From: Taeniopygia guttata
Taxonomy: Eukaryota; Chordata; Aves; Passeriformes; Estrildidae
DNA length: 64,000 bases
Assembly: GCF_048771995.1 (NCBI RefSeq)
Contig: NC_133026.1
Span: 101,835,001 to 101,899,000, forward strand
Reading direction: 5' to 3'
How positions within the stretch are numbered: position 1 is the stretch's first letter; the number at the start of each line of letters is the position of its first letter. The position numbers were made by a program, and so were the translations under genes. The notes beneath the pieces were generated by a model that did not search any database, was not told the DNA's origin, and saw only the letters and a program-made list of their open reading frames with translations. Shown here piece by piece: positions 1 to 11,641 of this stretch.

Positions 1-2213
1 GCCTCTCCATGTAGTTGGGACCCAGAGCCTGACAGCTCAGGTGAGGAGCTGAGTTTTCTTCCTGAGAAATCACAAGGAGATCTTCCTGCCTTTTCTGCAA
101 TAGTATCTGCTCAAGAATTGGGCTCAGAGGCTTGCCAAGCCTGGGGGAAGAGGAAAGGGAGAGAAGAGGGAGAGCAGGGAAGGTGGAGAGCAGCCTTTAA
201 AAGAAAGCAAGAACACTGTGTATTTCTATGAGGCACAGTCCAGTCCCAGAGGTGTACTCATCTTTTAGAGGAATTAGACTATCGTCTGATTGGTGTTTGG
301 ATCTCAGTGTAAAATGAGTAAAAACTGAGCCAAACATCCTGGCCAAAAAAGCCCAGCAAGTTTAGATACTGTTGACCAACTGCCAAGCAGGTTTTAAAAA
401 AATGTATAATTCAAGATTTATTTACATGATCACTGCAAATGCAGCTCTAGAGAAATTTTTTGGGTTCAGCATCCCATGCTTTACATTGTATTGGCAGATT
501 ACAAGGCCCTACAGCAGCCCCCTCCAGTCTCCTGTGCTGCAATCCAGATGAGGTTTCTTGTCCTGCATGCAGTACGTGTTTGCCACAGGGACCCTGTATC
601 CCTTTAACTCTGGCACAACTTCCTTTAACAGAGAATGTTGAGCTATAGACAGGCTTTCCAAAAAACTAAACTAAAATTAATTTTTTTTAAAAAATCACAA
701 ATTGGGAAAGGTAAATCTATCAATTTTAATATATAAACTCACCATAGCAGAATTTGGAAAAAGAACCCAAACACACTGACAGTCAAATCAAAATAATTCA
801 GTTTGTAAATAGCAGGAGGACAGCAGACTGCCTTTCTTAGACTCAAATTCTAGGCTAGCATTATACACATTGTTAAAACTTCTTTCTATGTGTAAGCTTT
901 TCTACAGAATTTATCCTGGAGTATCTAAACCTTGTGCAGCTGCTCCCTCACTGCTCTGTGATTATCTGAGAAGCCAGCTGAAAGCTCATTTTTAGGCTTC
1001 TCCTTTTTCGTGGGGTATTGCTTTACTGTAGTTATTTAATGAAATGCTGCGTGTGACAAAAAGAGTTGTTTCAGAAATACCCTTGTAAAAGTATTTAAAG
1101 CCACAAGACTGCCATTCATTTGCTCACCAGTGGTTGTTATCTCCATCCATGTTGCTCCCATGGGTGCCAGGGTGGTGCAGAGTTCCATGGGCACAACGAG
1201 GGGTTTGAAATGGGGACAAAGGCATGGAAAATAGGAGAGAACACACTGGTAGTTGGAGTGGGTAGCTCAAGTGAGTGCAGAGAGGGGCTAGGAGAAGAGA
1301 AGGGCAGCACACAGCTGGGCAGAAGCAGCCCCTTTGCAATATGGTAGGGATGCAGTGGTCCTCAGCTGAGGCACCCTGGGCTGTGACACTGTGACACTGT
1401 GACAGTGCATTATCCTATGTTAACAAATACTCAACACGCCAACCACAGCTCTGGTAGGTCCGTCCAGCAGGCTTGGGCAGGAGCCAGAGTCTCCCTGCAT
1501 CCAAGGGAGCTAACACAGAAGCTTTAGAAATAAGTAGATCTGCAGATTAAACCAGTGCGAGATCCTTGTTCTGCTGCCAAAGCACATCTTTACCAGGAAG
1601 CCTTGTGCTGTTTACCTTACATACTGCATGGCAAAATTTCCTCTAGGTGACCACTTAAGGAGGCGAAAAAAAATTTTTTTAAGGAAATATTGCCTTCAAA
1701 GAAAGCAAAGCATAACAACTCAACAGGCTGGGAATGCTTAGGGACAGTCTGTTATGACAGATGGCTGCTTAACAAGAATGGTCTCTTGACCAGGTTTCTC
1801 TGTCTGCATTCCAGGTGCCTGCATGTAAGGAAGCAGATTACATGTGCTGTTTCAAATGTGTATCGATTTGCCAGTGGGGAGAGAGAAAATTCCATCTTTG
1901 ATAAAGAATTTGATTTGATGATCATTTACAGACCACACCACATGAAGTCTTGACACTGTTTCTTCACCCTAATTACTTTGTGAGCCATCTGGTGCACCTG
2001 CTGTTGCAGGGAGGCAGGAATAATAGTTTTAGACTCTCCCTCCCTTTTCTTTTCCTTTTTATCACACTGAGATAGATCTTTTAGGTGAACATCCACCTGA
2101 CATGGCCAGACAGTGCAGATGTAGACGCAGGTGCAAACTCGGTCAACCATGCCTCCAGATGGCTCTTACTTATTAAGGCAGCCAAAGTAATAACCACAGA
2201 CAAAGGGCCTCCA
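1..2213. other. Intergenic, no gene recognised
   Basis: No coding region could be supported; all open frames are short and none resembles a known protein. The stretch has a purine-rich patch around 140-200 and a small perfect tandem repeat at 1381-1404 (three copies of CTGTGACA). A or T runs occur around 664-695 and 1665-1682. Nothing suggests a promoter or exon. Confidence 0.6.
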
Positions 2214-2286
2214 AGAAAAAGAAAAAAACCAAAAAAAACCAAAAAAAAAACCCCAAAAAAACCCCAAAAAAAACCAAACAACAAAA
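2214..2286. repeat. A-rich tract broken by C runs
   Basis: A low-complexity tract of A runs separated by CC and CCCC. It keeps frames open on both strands, giving Lys/Pro-rich or Phe/Gly-rich false proteins. It resembles the larger tract at 47324-47438. I cannot tell whether it began as a retroposon tail or as slippage. Confidence 0.8.
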
Positions 2287-3693
2287 CCATCCTGCAGGGA
2301 AAACACTAGGTTCAGAGATGGATTTTGTGAGGATCTCAAAGATGCAATCAGCTTTAAATCTATGGTGGAAACAGAACTTGTCAAGTCCCCTTGAAGTTTG
2401 GATGAAATGACAGACTGATAATTGAGCAATCATGAAAATGGTTGAAATGCAATAGAATCTCCTGAAGGGTGATTACAAAAGCATAAGTGCCAGGAGCTAG
2501 ATGCCAAGATAAAAACCATGGCTTCCTTTTCTCCTGTTGAATTATCTAGTCGGCAACTGAGAAAGCCAAGAGACAAAAGCAACAGGATATTTTATATTCT
2601 GATTTTTTTTAAATACTAGAGATATCACATTTCCAGTGGCTGAACTCTAAGCAAACAAGCAAGAGAACAAAATGAAGAAATTGTGCCCTCCCTCAACCTC
2701 TCTTTCTAATATCTTTAATTACTGGCCTACAAAGTGTGAAAGTTCAAAGGAATGAGTTTCAGGCTTGGGAAGCTGCCTCATTAAACAAGTTCATTTGGGC
2801 AGAATAAGCTCACAGGAGTCCAGAGGCTGCCTCTGCTCAATTGAATGAGCTCCCACTTGTTAACCTGAGTGCTCAGTAGGGAAAAGGTATCAGGAAAAAA
2901 AATCTTTTTCAACCAGCTATTCCAACATACCTCATTCAGGACTATCACATATGAGTTGAGGTTTTTTCTGCCTTGAGCACAAAAAGGTCCCCTTGTCTTC
3001 AGTGATCATTCCAATAGCTATACTGTCTAAATGAGTGTTCCACTGAGCAGAATTAATTGCTGCTTTCCACCTGTGTTTTCTTGAGAGAGGATTTGTGGCA
3101 GAATGCCCAGCAGACACTGTGCTTCTGAGGACACTGGGGCCAAAAAACCAGCATGCAAAAGTGATGGGAGGTGCAAATCCACAGGCAAGACTCCCTTGGC
3201 CCTGCCGTCCTGCTAGCAACACACAAAAACCTTCAGGTTTGGCTGAGGAGCAGCCTCAGACCTGCTTCAGTCCCTCTGCAAGGTGAGAAGGAAACCTGGG
3301 GGGTGGGGAACTTCACAGCAGTAAATCTTAGTGAGAGACAGGATTGCAATGCGCACAAGTCATGCTAAGTTCCCCAGTTCCAGTTTACAATAACACTGAA
3401 AATGGCTTAGGTGTGTGCCTCCTCTGGAATGTGCTCTCTGAATTCTCCTGCCTGGAGAGGTCTTTAAAGCCTGAGGCCTGTGTGCCATCAGCCCAAAGAC
3501 TTTCATCACCATGAAGGCAATGAGATCCCAAACCTGTCTTATAATTCCTGACATACACTAGACAATGAAACCAATTGCATCTCTCTCATATAGCTGAGCA
3601 ACATCCTTTTGTCCAGCTTGCTTTCTTTCTCAATGGCTTACTCACATGCTTCTGAGGCAGATAAAGGTACAGTTTGACTTTCCAAAGAGTATT
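2287..3693. other. Intergenic, no gene recognised
   Basis: Unique-looking sequence with only short open frames on both strands. No repeat family, RNA gene or exon with a recognisable product was seen. Confidence 0.55.
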
Positions 3694-4055
3694 CCTCTCC
3701 TCTCCTCTCCTCTCCTCTCCTCTCCTCTCCTCTCCTCTCCTCTCCTCTCCTCTCCTCTCCTCTCCTCTCCTCTCCTCTCCTCTCCTCTCCTCTCCTCTCC
3801 TCTCCTCTCCTCTCCTCTCCTCTCCTCTCCTCTCCTCTCCTCTCCTCTCCTCTCCTCTCCTCTCCTCTCCTCTCCTCTCCTCTCCTCTCCTCTCCTCTCC
3901 TCTCCTCTCCTCTCCTCTCCTCTCCTCTCCTCTCCTCTCCTCTCCTCTCCTCTCCTCTCCTCTCCTCTCCTCTCCTCTCCTCTCCTCTCCTCTCCTCTCC
4001 TCTCCTCTCCTCTCCTCTCCTCTCCTCTCCTCTCCTCTCCTCTCCTCTCCTCTCC
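3694..4055. repeat. Pure (TCTCC)n pentanucleotide microsatellite, about 72 copies
   Basis: About 362 bases made entirely of the pentamer TCTCC (GGAGA on the other strand), with no interruption visible. One strand is all pyrimidine and the other all purine. The unit read backwards is a rotation of itself, so the array is also a mirror repeat. As the period is five and the unit has no stop codon in any frame, it creates long open frames on both strands (for example 3586-4134 minus and 3674-4168 plus), which are artefacts. The left edge is at about 3694 and the right edge is where TCTCC meets GTTGGG at 4056. Copy number may not be exact in the assembly. Confidence 0.97.
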
Positions 4056-7000
4056 GTTGGGTCAGGTCCATGCACAAAACAATCACAGGCAAAGAGAAAG
4101 GCAAGAGTGAATGGGGGAACTCATGCCTCAACACTTTTTATGAAGTTGTCTGTCACTGCCATAAATAGCCCTTTGCCAACACAGTTCAGAAGCCTTGAAA
4201 AGTAATATTATTTCTAGAATTTAGAACTGAGAGTTTTGTCCTTGGACCAGTACCTCCTTCACAAGCCCACAGCCGCGAGACAGCTCCTGCCTCAGGAGCT
4301 ATAAATGCTGCATATTAAGCAGCAGATGGAGAAGGGGAGTGTAAGGAAGCAGTAAGAACTTCCCCACCAGCCTGATAGGCACTGTTCTTAGCAGAGCAAA
4401 ACCTGACTGTTGCCAAGGTTTTGCCAAGGTATGTTAGCAAAGACATAAGAAAAGGGAGAGTTTTACTGAGACTTTGAAAGAGGATAATACAAATAAGAGA
4501 TGAACTATATTCTTGGTGATCACACTTTTTCAAAAATTCTTTTCAAAACAAAACACAGGGACAGCAAAGCTACTTCTTAAATCCTGTACTCTGTTGTTTG
4601 GGGAGAACAAAACTTTCCCTAAACCCCCTGTTTTATTTATTGCTCATTTGCCAGCCACATATAAAATTAAACCTCTGCCATTCTTTCTGGAAACTAAGCC
4701 AGTTAAACCACTGCAGAGATATATTTAGGACAGAGGAGTTGTAGTGGACAGCTGGAGCATATCTTAAACTCCTTTACTGTGGCACTGTTTACCCTTGTCA
4801 CTGGGCCCAGAGTGAAATATCTGGTACTCATTTTAATTAATGACAACCAGGCAAATTCAAGTAATGAAGTTGTGATCAGGTCTTCCTCAGAAAAACAAGA
4901 ATTTGGCTAAACCTGTATTTGGTTTGGTCTGTAAATATATTGTCCTGTTAACAATATCACCCAAAGGCAACCTTAAAACTGAAAAAAAATTTTTTTCTGA
5001 AATCAGGGCTTGCAGTGAGTGCTAGGATTTGGATGTAAAAGCCAAGGACAATGTCTATGTCTTTTTGATGCCAAAGATTCACAGGGTAATTTCTGAATTC
5101 ACTGAAGGGTAGTTATCACTAATGCTGGGATTTGCATGGCAAGACTGTGCTCTGTAGGATGTTTTACAATGTTGTCTCTTTTCTAGGCTCACTGTGATCT
5201 AGAATACATGTTTATCAGTTCACATCCTGCATTCTGAACAGTCTGCATTGGCAGCAAAACAAATTTTATATCACTTATTAGTGATATAAATCAAGCGCTC
5301 CAGCATTTCATTAATGGCAAATCTGAGGCTCATAGCCAGAAAAGGGAACATTAGGATCCTCCTTTCAGGACAAAAAAAATTATTCTTGCAGCATCTTGTC
5401 CCCAACTCCAAATTTCTTCTTCTCTGTTTTAGAGCTGAATTTTAAATTGGAAATGCAGAATGACAGGGCTAAGTGAGAGCCTTTGTGACACACTGTCATA
5501 TGCCAGAAGCAGAAGGAAGACCTTACTTACCTGGCTAAAGCAACCCAACTCCATAAGAGAGCAGTGTAAGGAATGAACAAAAATGTAAATGACTCAAAAA
5601 TTGTTTTCAGTAGCATTGATGCAAAACTTTGCACAGAGGAAGGTTCTCAGTGGTTTCAGGTAGCTGGGTGGACAAGCTCTCCATGGAGCAAGGTTTCAGG
5701 GATTGCACTGAAGCCTGAAGGATTACTGAATACAGGAATTTGCCCTTGGACACTACACTCACACTGGATTTTCTGTCTAAACCCATGACTCTGTCTGGGT
5801 GGATCCTGATTTGTACCTCCCTAAAAAAAGGGAGCTGAAGCCATCAGTGAAATAAACAAAGTCTTAGGTCAGTGGTGGTCTTGCCTGTGTGAGAACTGCA
5901 GTTCATACAGGATCAGTCTGTGTAACCCTGGCCGGTCTTCGGCATTTGATGAGCAAGTTACCTTTATTTATAACATGGTACAGCAGGACGTGTTGCTGTG
6001 ACTGACTTACAGCAGCTGCAAGGTCAGAAGTTTGATATGCTGAGGGAAAAGTGTCCTGGCAATGCATATCTGAAGATTGTGTTGAATCAGGGATATGTAA
6101 AAGGTTAAATGGGGTAAGTCTAGATTTTTGGGCTTTTTTATATCTCCGACCAGCTTTTTAGAAACACCCTTGAAGGATCCTAAAGAGCACTTTCTATAGC
6201 AGAATGCTGAATTCACCTTTTTTGCCACCTTCTTTGACCTTTTTACCATCTCCTTGCTTCTGTTTTGTAAAATAAGAACCACTAAAACAACCCTATCATT
6301 AAATCCACAGCATCTATTCCTTCATTGATTCTTGAGAGGCGATAACAAGCTCTGCTAGGAACACACTTTAATAATTATACAGCTATTATTATCATTTTGG
6401 CTTTTCTAGGATTTTTGAAAGATGAATTGTGCAATCTATTTATAAGCTTGATAAGCAAAGAGGACCTAGTGTCCTTTCCCTTTACTAAATCCATGGCAAG
6501 TCTCATATGCAGAGTGAAATCAGCTAAAAGAGCATCAAACAAAACAATGAGGCTTCTAATTAAGCATAATCTTGCAGTAGGTGGGTGCAAGAAATAACTC
6601 AGTAGAGAAGGAAAAGAAAACTCTGTATTTTACACATATAATTCAGACGTTTCAGTAAATACTTGGAAAGTGAAGAACTTCCATGAGTAGTCCCATCCAC
6701 ACTAACACTTATCCCAAGAAAAATGGTGAGGGCAAAAAGCAACTACAGGAATACTTTTGTAGGATACATTTTGAAGAGATCTCTGTTTTACTCAGCTGGT
6801 TATAGTTACATGATATTTATCTGCTCATTTGCGAAACTGGATTTTGTAAGCAAAAACAAATGGCAAAAAGTAGCAGGACAGACAATGAAAAATGAAAGCA
6901 CAATTTCAAGGATGTCAGAGCTAGGGCTGTAAGCATGAAAACAGTACCAAAGACAAGGTTTATGGATGGGGTCCAGATAACCGTTTCCTAGCAACAGGAA

Positions 7001-7740
7001 TACTATTAAGGGAGATGATGAGGTCCAGTTTAATGCGTTTATCCAGTGCTTTGAAGGACAAGTAGCATCAAATTCCTCATTTTATACAGGGCTACTCAAC
7101 CAGGGTCTGTAGCTGTCTTTACAAGAGGAGTTTCTACAGAAATCAGTTCTGCATATATACCTCTATATATCTGTATTCATTTATTAGTCCATTCCTAGCA
7201 GAAAATGGAAATAATCTTATTTATTGGGATACCTGCTTTGTGTTACTAAATTAGATACAAGACTGCAATTAGTTAAACACAATTATGATACCTACAATAC
7301 CTTTTGGTTTTATTTCTGGGATATTTAGACAGGCTCACAAAAAAATCTGTCACAGTACTTACAAGTGTGTATTGTAAAAGTTACTTTATGGCTTAGCTTT
7401 AATAAAAATAACCATCAAAATGAGAGGTTGACACTGTGCAAACTTCTGTGAAGGAGTTTGATAACTTTGTTAAAAACATTGCATAATTCAGTAAAATGCT
7501 TTGGAGTCATTGTTCAACAGCAATATTTATGTATACATGGAAGTGATTAACACCAGAGCCAGAACTGAATCAAAATGTTCAAACTGAGAGGCATGGAGAA
7601 AATTATACATTCAACAGCCAAACACTGAAAAAGTTAGTTGCTGCATGTCATTGTTCTTATGTTAGTGCAGTCTTACTCTAATGAGTTTCAAATACAGAAA
7701 ATTAATGATCACCGTATTCCAGGTAGCTTCCCAAGCCAAC
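4056..7740. other. Intergenic, no gene recognised
   Basis: AT-rich sequence with only short open frames and no recognisable product. It contains the inverted repeat at 5265-5290, listed separately. The right edge is set by the start of the LTR. Confidence 0.55.
5265..5290. repeat. Perfect inverted repeat, 11-bp arms, 4-base loop
   Basis: TTTATATCACT at 5265-5275 is followed by TATT and then its exact reverse complement at 5280-5290. The stem is AT-rich. No mobile element boundary, poly-T terminator or longer hairpin precursor is visible, so this may be chance or the core of a decayed element. Confidence 0.75.
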
Positions 7741-7934
7741 TGTATTGGTTTTTGTCCTGGCTTGGGACATGGCCAAGCTTTGGTATGGGGGAGCTACAGG
7801 GGTGGCTTCTGTGACAAACTGCTAGAAGCTTCCTATATGTCTGGCAGGGCCAGTCCCTGGCAGCTCCAAAGCTGGATGTTCCACTGACTGAGGCCAGGAC
7901 AATTAGAAATGGGAATATTGCCTCTGTGATAATG

Positions 7935-7941
7935 TATTTAA
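7935..7941 (+). promoter_or_regulatory. TATA-like box of the solo LTR
   Basis: TATTTAA lies 194 bases inside the LTR, where a U3 promoter would sit, about 700 bases before the AATAAA signal. Activity cannot be judged from sequence. Confidence 0.45.
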
Positions 7942-8290
7942 GAAGAAAAAGACATTATTGCACAGTTAATTGTGGCCAAAGAAGAGCAGAGTGAGAGTCT
8001 GTAAGAGGAACAATTCTGCAGGCACCAAGGGCACTGCAGAAAGGTGAAAGAGGAGAAAGAGATGTTGCATGTACTGGAGCTCAGATTCCCCTGCAGCTTG
8101 TGGTCCAGATCATAGTGAGACAACTGTGTCCCTGCAGCCTGTAGAGATCCATGGGGAAGCAGAGTTCCACCTGAAATCCACGGAGGAGCCCTGTGCTGGA
8201 GCAGGTGGATGCCCAATGGAGGCTGTGACCCTGTAGGAGACCTGTGGAGAAAGGGGTCCTGCTCCCAGGCTGGAGCAGCCTGTCCTTGGA

Positions 8291-8436
8291 GGACTGCACC
8301 CCACGGAAGAGTGACCCACACTGCAGCAATTCTGGGAGGACTGCTGTTTGTGGGACAGAGTCACATTGCAGCAGTTCACCGAGAGCTGTTGCCCATGGGA
8401 TGGACTCATGCTGGAGAAGTTCATGGAGAGCTGTCT
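8291..8436 (+). repeat. Diverged tandem repeats of about 47 bp inside the LTR
   Basis: Roughly three units share the pattern ACTG...CCCA..GG...CAC.CTG.AGCAGTTC..GAGAG. The period is near 47 bases (GGACTGC at 8291 and again near 8338, then GCTGTTGCCC near 8385). Such arrays are a normal part of this type of avian LTR and vary in copy number. Confidence 0.6.
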
Positions 8437-8648
8437 CCCATAGGAGCAACCTCAGAGTGGAACTGGGGAACTACTCCTGTCCCTGAGCAGTGGGACAAAC
8501 AACAGGGGATGAGCTGCCAATAATCCAGATTCCCTGTCTCCCTGCACCTCTGGGGCAGGAGATGGAATTGGGAAGGAGGGAGGGGAAGGGAGAAGGTGTT
8601 TTTAAGGTTTTATTTTTCTTCTCATTGTCCTACTCTGATTTTGTTAGC

Positions 8649-8654
8649 AATAAA
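8649..8654 (+). terminator. Polyadenylation signal of the solo LTR
   Basis: AATAAA in a T-rich setting near the end of the LTR, as expected for the R/U5 border. It is the signal of the old element and not linked to any visible host gene. Confidence 0.6.
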
Positions 8655-8834
8655 TTTAACTGGTGTCTCTAATTCAAGCCTGTTTTGCCTGGGATGGTAT
8701 TTAGTGAGTGATCTCTCTCACAAGTTAACTCATTAACCCTTCATTCTATTTTCTCTCCCCTTTCCAGCTGCAGAGGGGAGTGAATGAGCAGCTTTGGTGA
8801 ACGCCTGGCACCCAGCCAGCATCAACCCACTACA

Positions 8835-9737
8835 TCAACCTCAGAGGATTGCCTTCTGATTTCCATGTCATATGACCTTTGAAAATTATTCTTCAATTTT
8901 TTTGAGGAAAGAGGACAAAACAAAATAGGATTTGTTAACTTTTATTACTCTGTTCTTTTGCTGCTCAGATTCCAGTTAGTACCTGATGTTTGTGGGTTTT
9001 TCAGCACTGTATCAGAGGTCTGATTCTCCTTTTTGAGCATTTGGCAGATCCCTAGATCCAAACAACAAATTCTAAGCGCATTTCTTTCTACAGCCCAAAA
9101 TAAACATGATGCAATGCTCTAAGATGATAACATGATGCAACGTTATCACAATGTTACCACAGCCATCCTCTGGGAAATTTTCAAAGTAACCCTTGGCAGA
9201 GAACTGGTTTGGCATCTCTTGTTCCATTAGCCAACAGATGCAGTGTGCAGTGGACTCAATAGCAGCACTTTTAGGCTAGGACTAGCAAAATTTTAAGGTT
9301 CTCTTATTATGGCAAAAAAACAAGTATTTTTTTGCTTTCCCTCCATTTCCCTCAATGTGATTTTTTGTCCAAGTCCACCCCTGCCCAGCCACGCCTAAAA
9401 AGCAGTGGTCTCCACAGGGGCTGGAAAACTGCTGCATCAGTATCCCATCCCATTTGACAGGAGATGTCTGGAGCAGCCTGAAGAAATGCCTGTGGGCAGG
9501 CTCTCCAGGTGGGCCTGCTGGGGTAGTAAGCTGCCTAATGGCATACTGAGCAGCTAAGCAGATGGGAGTGCTTCAGCCATCAATTCAGGTGACTCATAAC
9601 AAAAATATCTGCATTTTCACAAGCTCTGGGGATCAGTCATGCCAATTTTTGGGTTTCCTGTCAGGAATGGAATGAGACAAAACTGGCAGCCATAGTGGAA
9701 ACGAAATTTCCCACCTAATTTGGCAGGCTTAAAAAGA
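8835..9737. other. Intergenic, no gene recognised
   Basis: Unique-looking sequence between the LTR and the first CR1 fragment. Nothing recognisable was seen. Confidence 0.5.
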
Positions 9738-10735
9738 CAGAATCATAGATTATTCTGAGTTGAAAGGACCACAGGGATCACTGAAGTCTAACTCCTGGCC
9801 CTTTACAGGACAGCCCAAGAACCATGAGCTGTCACACCATGTGCTAAGAATATTTTTCCAAACTCTTCTTGAACTCTATCAAGCTTGGTGCTATGACTGC
9901 TTCCCTGGAGAGCCTGTTCCAATGCTCAACCACCCTCTGAGTACAGAACCTTTCTCTAATATCCAATCTAAACCCCCCTGACACAACTCCATTCCTTTAG
10001 GTCCTGTCACCACAGAGAAGAGATCAGCATCTCCCACTCCTCTGCCCCTCATGAGGAAGTTGTAACTGCAGCGAGACTCTGTCTCCCCATCTCCAGGCTG
10101 CGCAGATCAAGCTCCTCATACAGCTTCTATTCAAGGCCCTTCACCATGTTCATAACTTTCCTTTGGCCTCTTTGTAATAGTTTTATATTTTTTTTTCATA
10201 CAGTGGCACCCAAAACTACCCCCAGCACTCAAGGTAAGCCCACCCCAGTGCAGAGCAGAGCAGAGCAGGACATCACCTGCCTGGCTGGTGATGCTGTGCC
10301 TGATGGCCCCCAGGACAGAGTTGGCCCTCCTGGCTGCCAGGGCACTGCTGACTCGTGTTCAGCTTGCCATCAGCTAGGATACATGGAAAGGGAGTCCCTT
10401 TCCATGACACTGCTCTCCAGCCTCTCATTCCCAGTCTGCTTGTTCCTCCCCATCCAGCTGCAGAATCCAGCACTTGTCTTTGTTAAACTTCATAGACTTG
10501 GTAGTTGCCCAGCCCTCTGTTTTGCTGAGGTCCCTCTGCAGAGCCTCTCTACCTTCAAAGGTGTCAACAACTACTCTTCTTTTATATAATCTGAAAACTT
10601 ATTTACCTTAGAGTCCTGTGTCCAAGTTGAAGATTGAGAACTGGGCCAACCACCCTGCAGAACCCCACTAGTGACCAGTCACCAGCTTGATGGCACCCCA
10701 TTCACCATAACTCCTTGTCCTGTGGCCACCTTTGC
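9738..10735 (-). mobile_element. CR1 LINE fragment, 5'-truncated, minus strand
   Basis: The plus strand reads as the reverse complement of a CR1 3' end. It begins AGAATCATAGAT, then GAAAGGACCACAGGGATCA, the CTCTAATATCCAATCTAAACC block near 9953 and the CCAGCACTTGTCTTTGTTAAACTTCAT block near 10467. It runs out near CCACTAGTGACC and CCATTCACCATAACTCC (10665-10720). This covers the end of the reverse-transcriptase frame and the short 3' untranslated region. Many stops and gaps show that it is dead. The open frame at 10146-10589 on the plus strand is antisense to the LINE and is not a gene. The right edge is approximate. It looks more diverged than the copy at 42758. Confidence 0.88.
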
Positions 10736-11603
10736 TTCTGAAAATGTCTCCGTGCTCTCTGTACACCTCTCTATGGAAGTCTGACTAGAAGCCTGTTTAC
10801 ATCAATAAAGGATGGGATAGCACCTTTACATAAAGAAAAGCAACAGACAGCTGCTTTCAGACTCTATAATTTATAGAAATGAAAGCATAGTTGTAATAAA
10901 TTCATGTTTTTATCTTTTAAGATGCTTGAAGAAGGTTTTTTTTTTGTTGTTGTTGTTTTTTTGGTTTTTTTTTTCTGAAATAAACAAGTTATTTCTCTTA
11001 AAGGAAAGCTGAGGTACAATTAAGGAGCATACACAGAAAGAAACATTCCAGCAGTGAAATCACTATGCTATTTTGACCCCATCTGCAAAATACCTTTGTG
11101 TACTACTTCTGTAACCTTCCCACAATAAAGAAAATCCATATCAAACACACCTCTATGGAGAGCTTTAGGCACCTTTAGTTTTTAGTGAAATTTTTTGGGA
11201 CAGCAACATGTAGGCTCTATCATTACCAACAGCTAAAGGAAAGCCAATATCTTTTTGTAAAGAAATAGATTTGATACTTGTTAAGGAATCTGCCAGTCTT
11301 ATTTCTTTTTTTTTCACTGCTGTCAGCATCAAAAACAAGGACTGTGCTACCATTTTATTTTACACCTGAGCATTTCCTCACAAAATTGTGGTGTTAATTT
11401 AAAATAAACCACAGGAAGGAAACAGTTGGAAGGAAACAGCTGCTGGAACCCTGAAGAAATAAACTGTAGAAAACACACAAAGGGGTTTGACTCTTTTGCT
11501 GTTCTAGTTAGGAGCTGGGAGCAGTTGTTATGATCTGCTCTTCTTCAAGGCCTGATGTTTGAAAAAATGACAATGCTTTCCACTACCATTAACTGGCTGT
11601 GCT

Positions 11604-11605
<2 letters not shown>

Positions 11606-11640
<35 letters not shown>
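11606..11640. repeat. Homopolymer tract, 35 T
   Basis: An uninterrupted run of 35 T, followed by GTGGTAGTAG. Neither side shows a recognisable retroposon or target duplication. Length is uncertain because such runs are read poorly. Confidence 0.9.

Positions 11641-11641
<1 letters not shown>

Larger units (their letters stand above)
7741..8834 (+). mobile_element. Solo LTR of an avian ERVL-like endogenous retrovirus
   Basis: The segment starts TGTATTGG and ends CCCACTACA, giving the TG...CA ends of an LTR, 1094 bases long. It is flanked by CCAAC (7736-7740) and TCAAC (8835-8839), a five-base target duplication with one difference; ERVL integrases make 5-bp duplications. Inside are a TATA-like TATTTAA at 7935-7941 and a polyadenylation signal AATAAA at 8649-8654, in the expected U3 to R order on the plus strand. 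Its start (CCTGGCTTGGGACATGGCC) and its end are like LTRs common in bird genomes. No gag, pol or env sequence lies on either side, so recombination between two LTRs probably removed the internal part. The open frames inside (for example 7938-8321 minus, 8209-8523 plus) are not genes. The exact family name needs a repeat library. Confidence 0.85.

Noticed and set aside
2081..2433. Overlapping Phe/Gly-rich and Lys/Pro-rich open frames
   Set aside because: Produced by the A/C low-complexity tract; the same protein text appears in several frames.
3586..4168. Open frames of 145-182 codons with Arg-Gly-Glu-Glu or Leu-Ser-Ser-Pro repeats
   Set aside because: They are translations of the TCTCC microsatellite, open on both strands because the unit contains no stop codon.
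7938..8523. Several open frames of 80-127 codons on both strands
   Set aside because: They lie within the solo LTR and its internal repeats; no retroviral protein is encoded there.
10146..10589. 147-codon plus-strand open frame
   Set aside because: It lies inside the CR1 fragment, antisense to the LINE.
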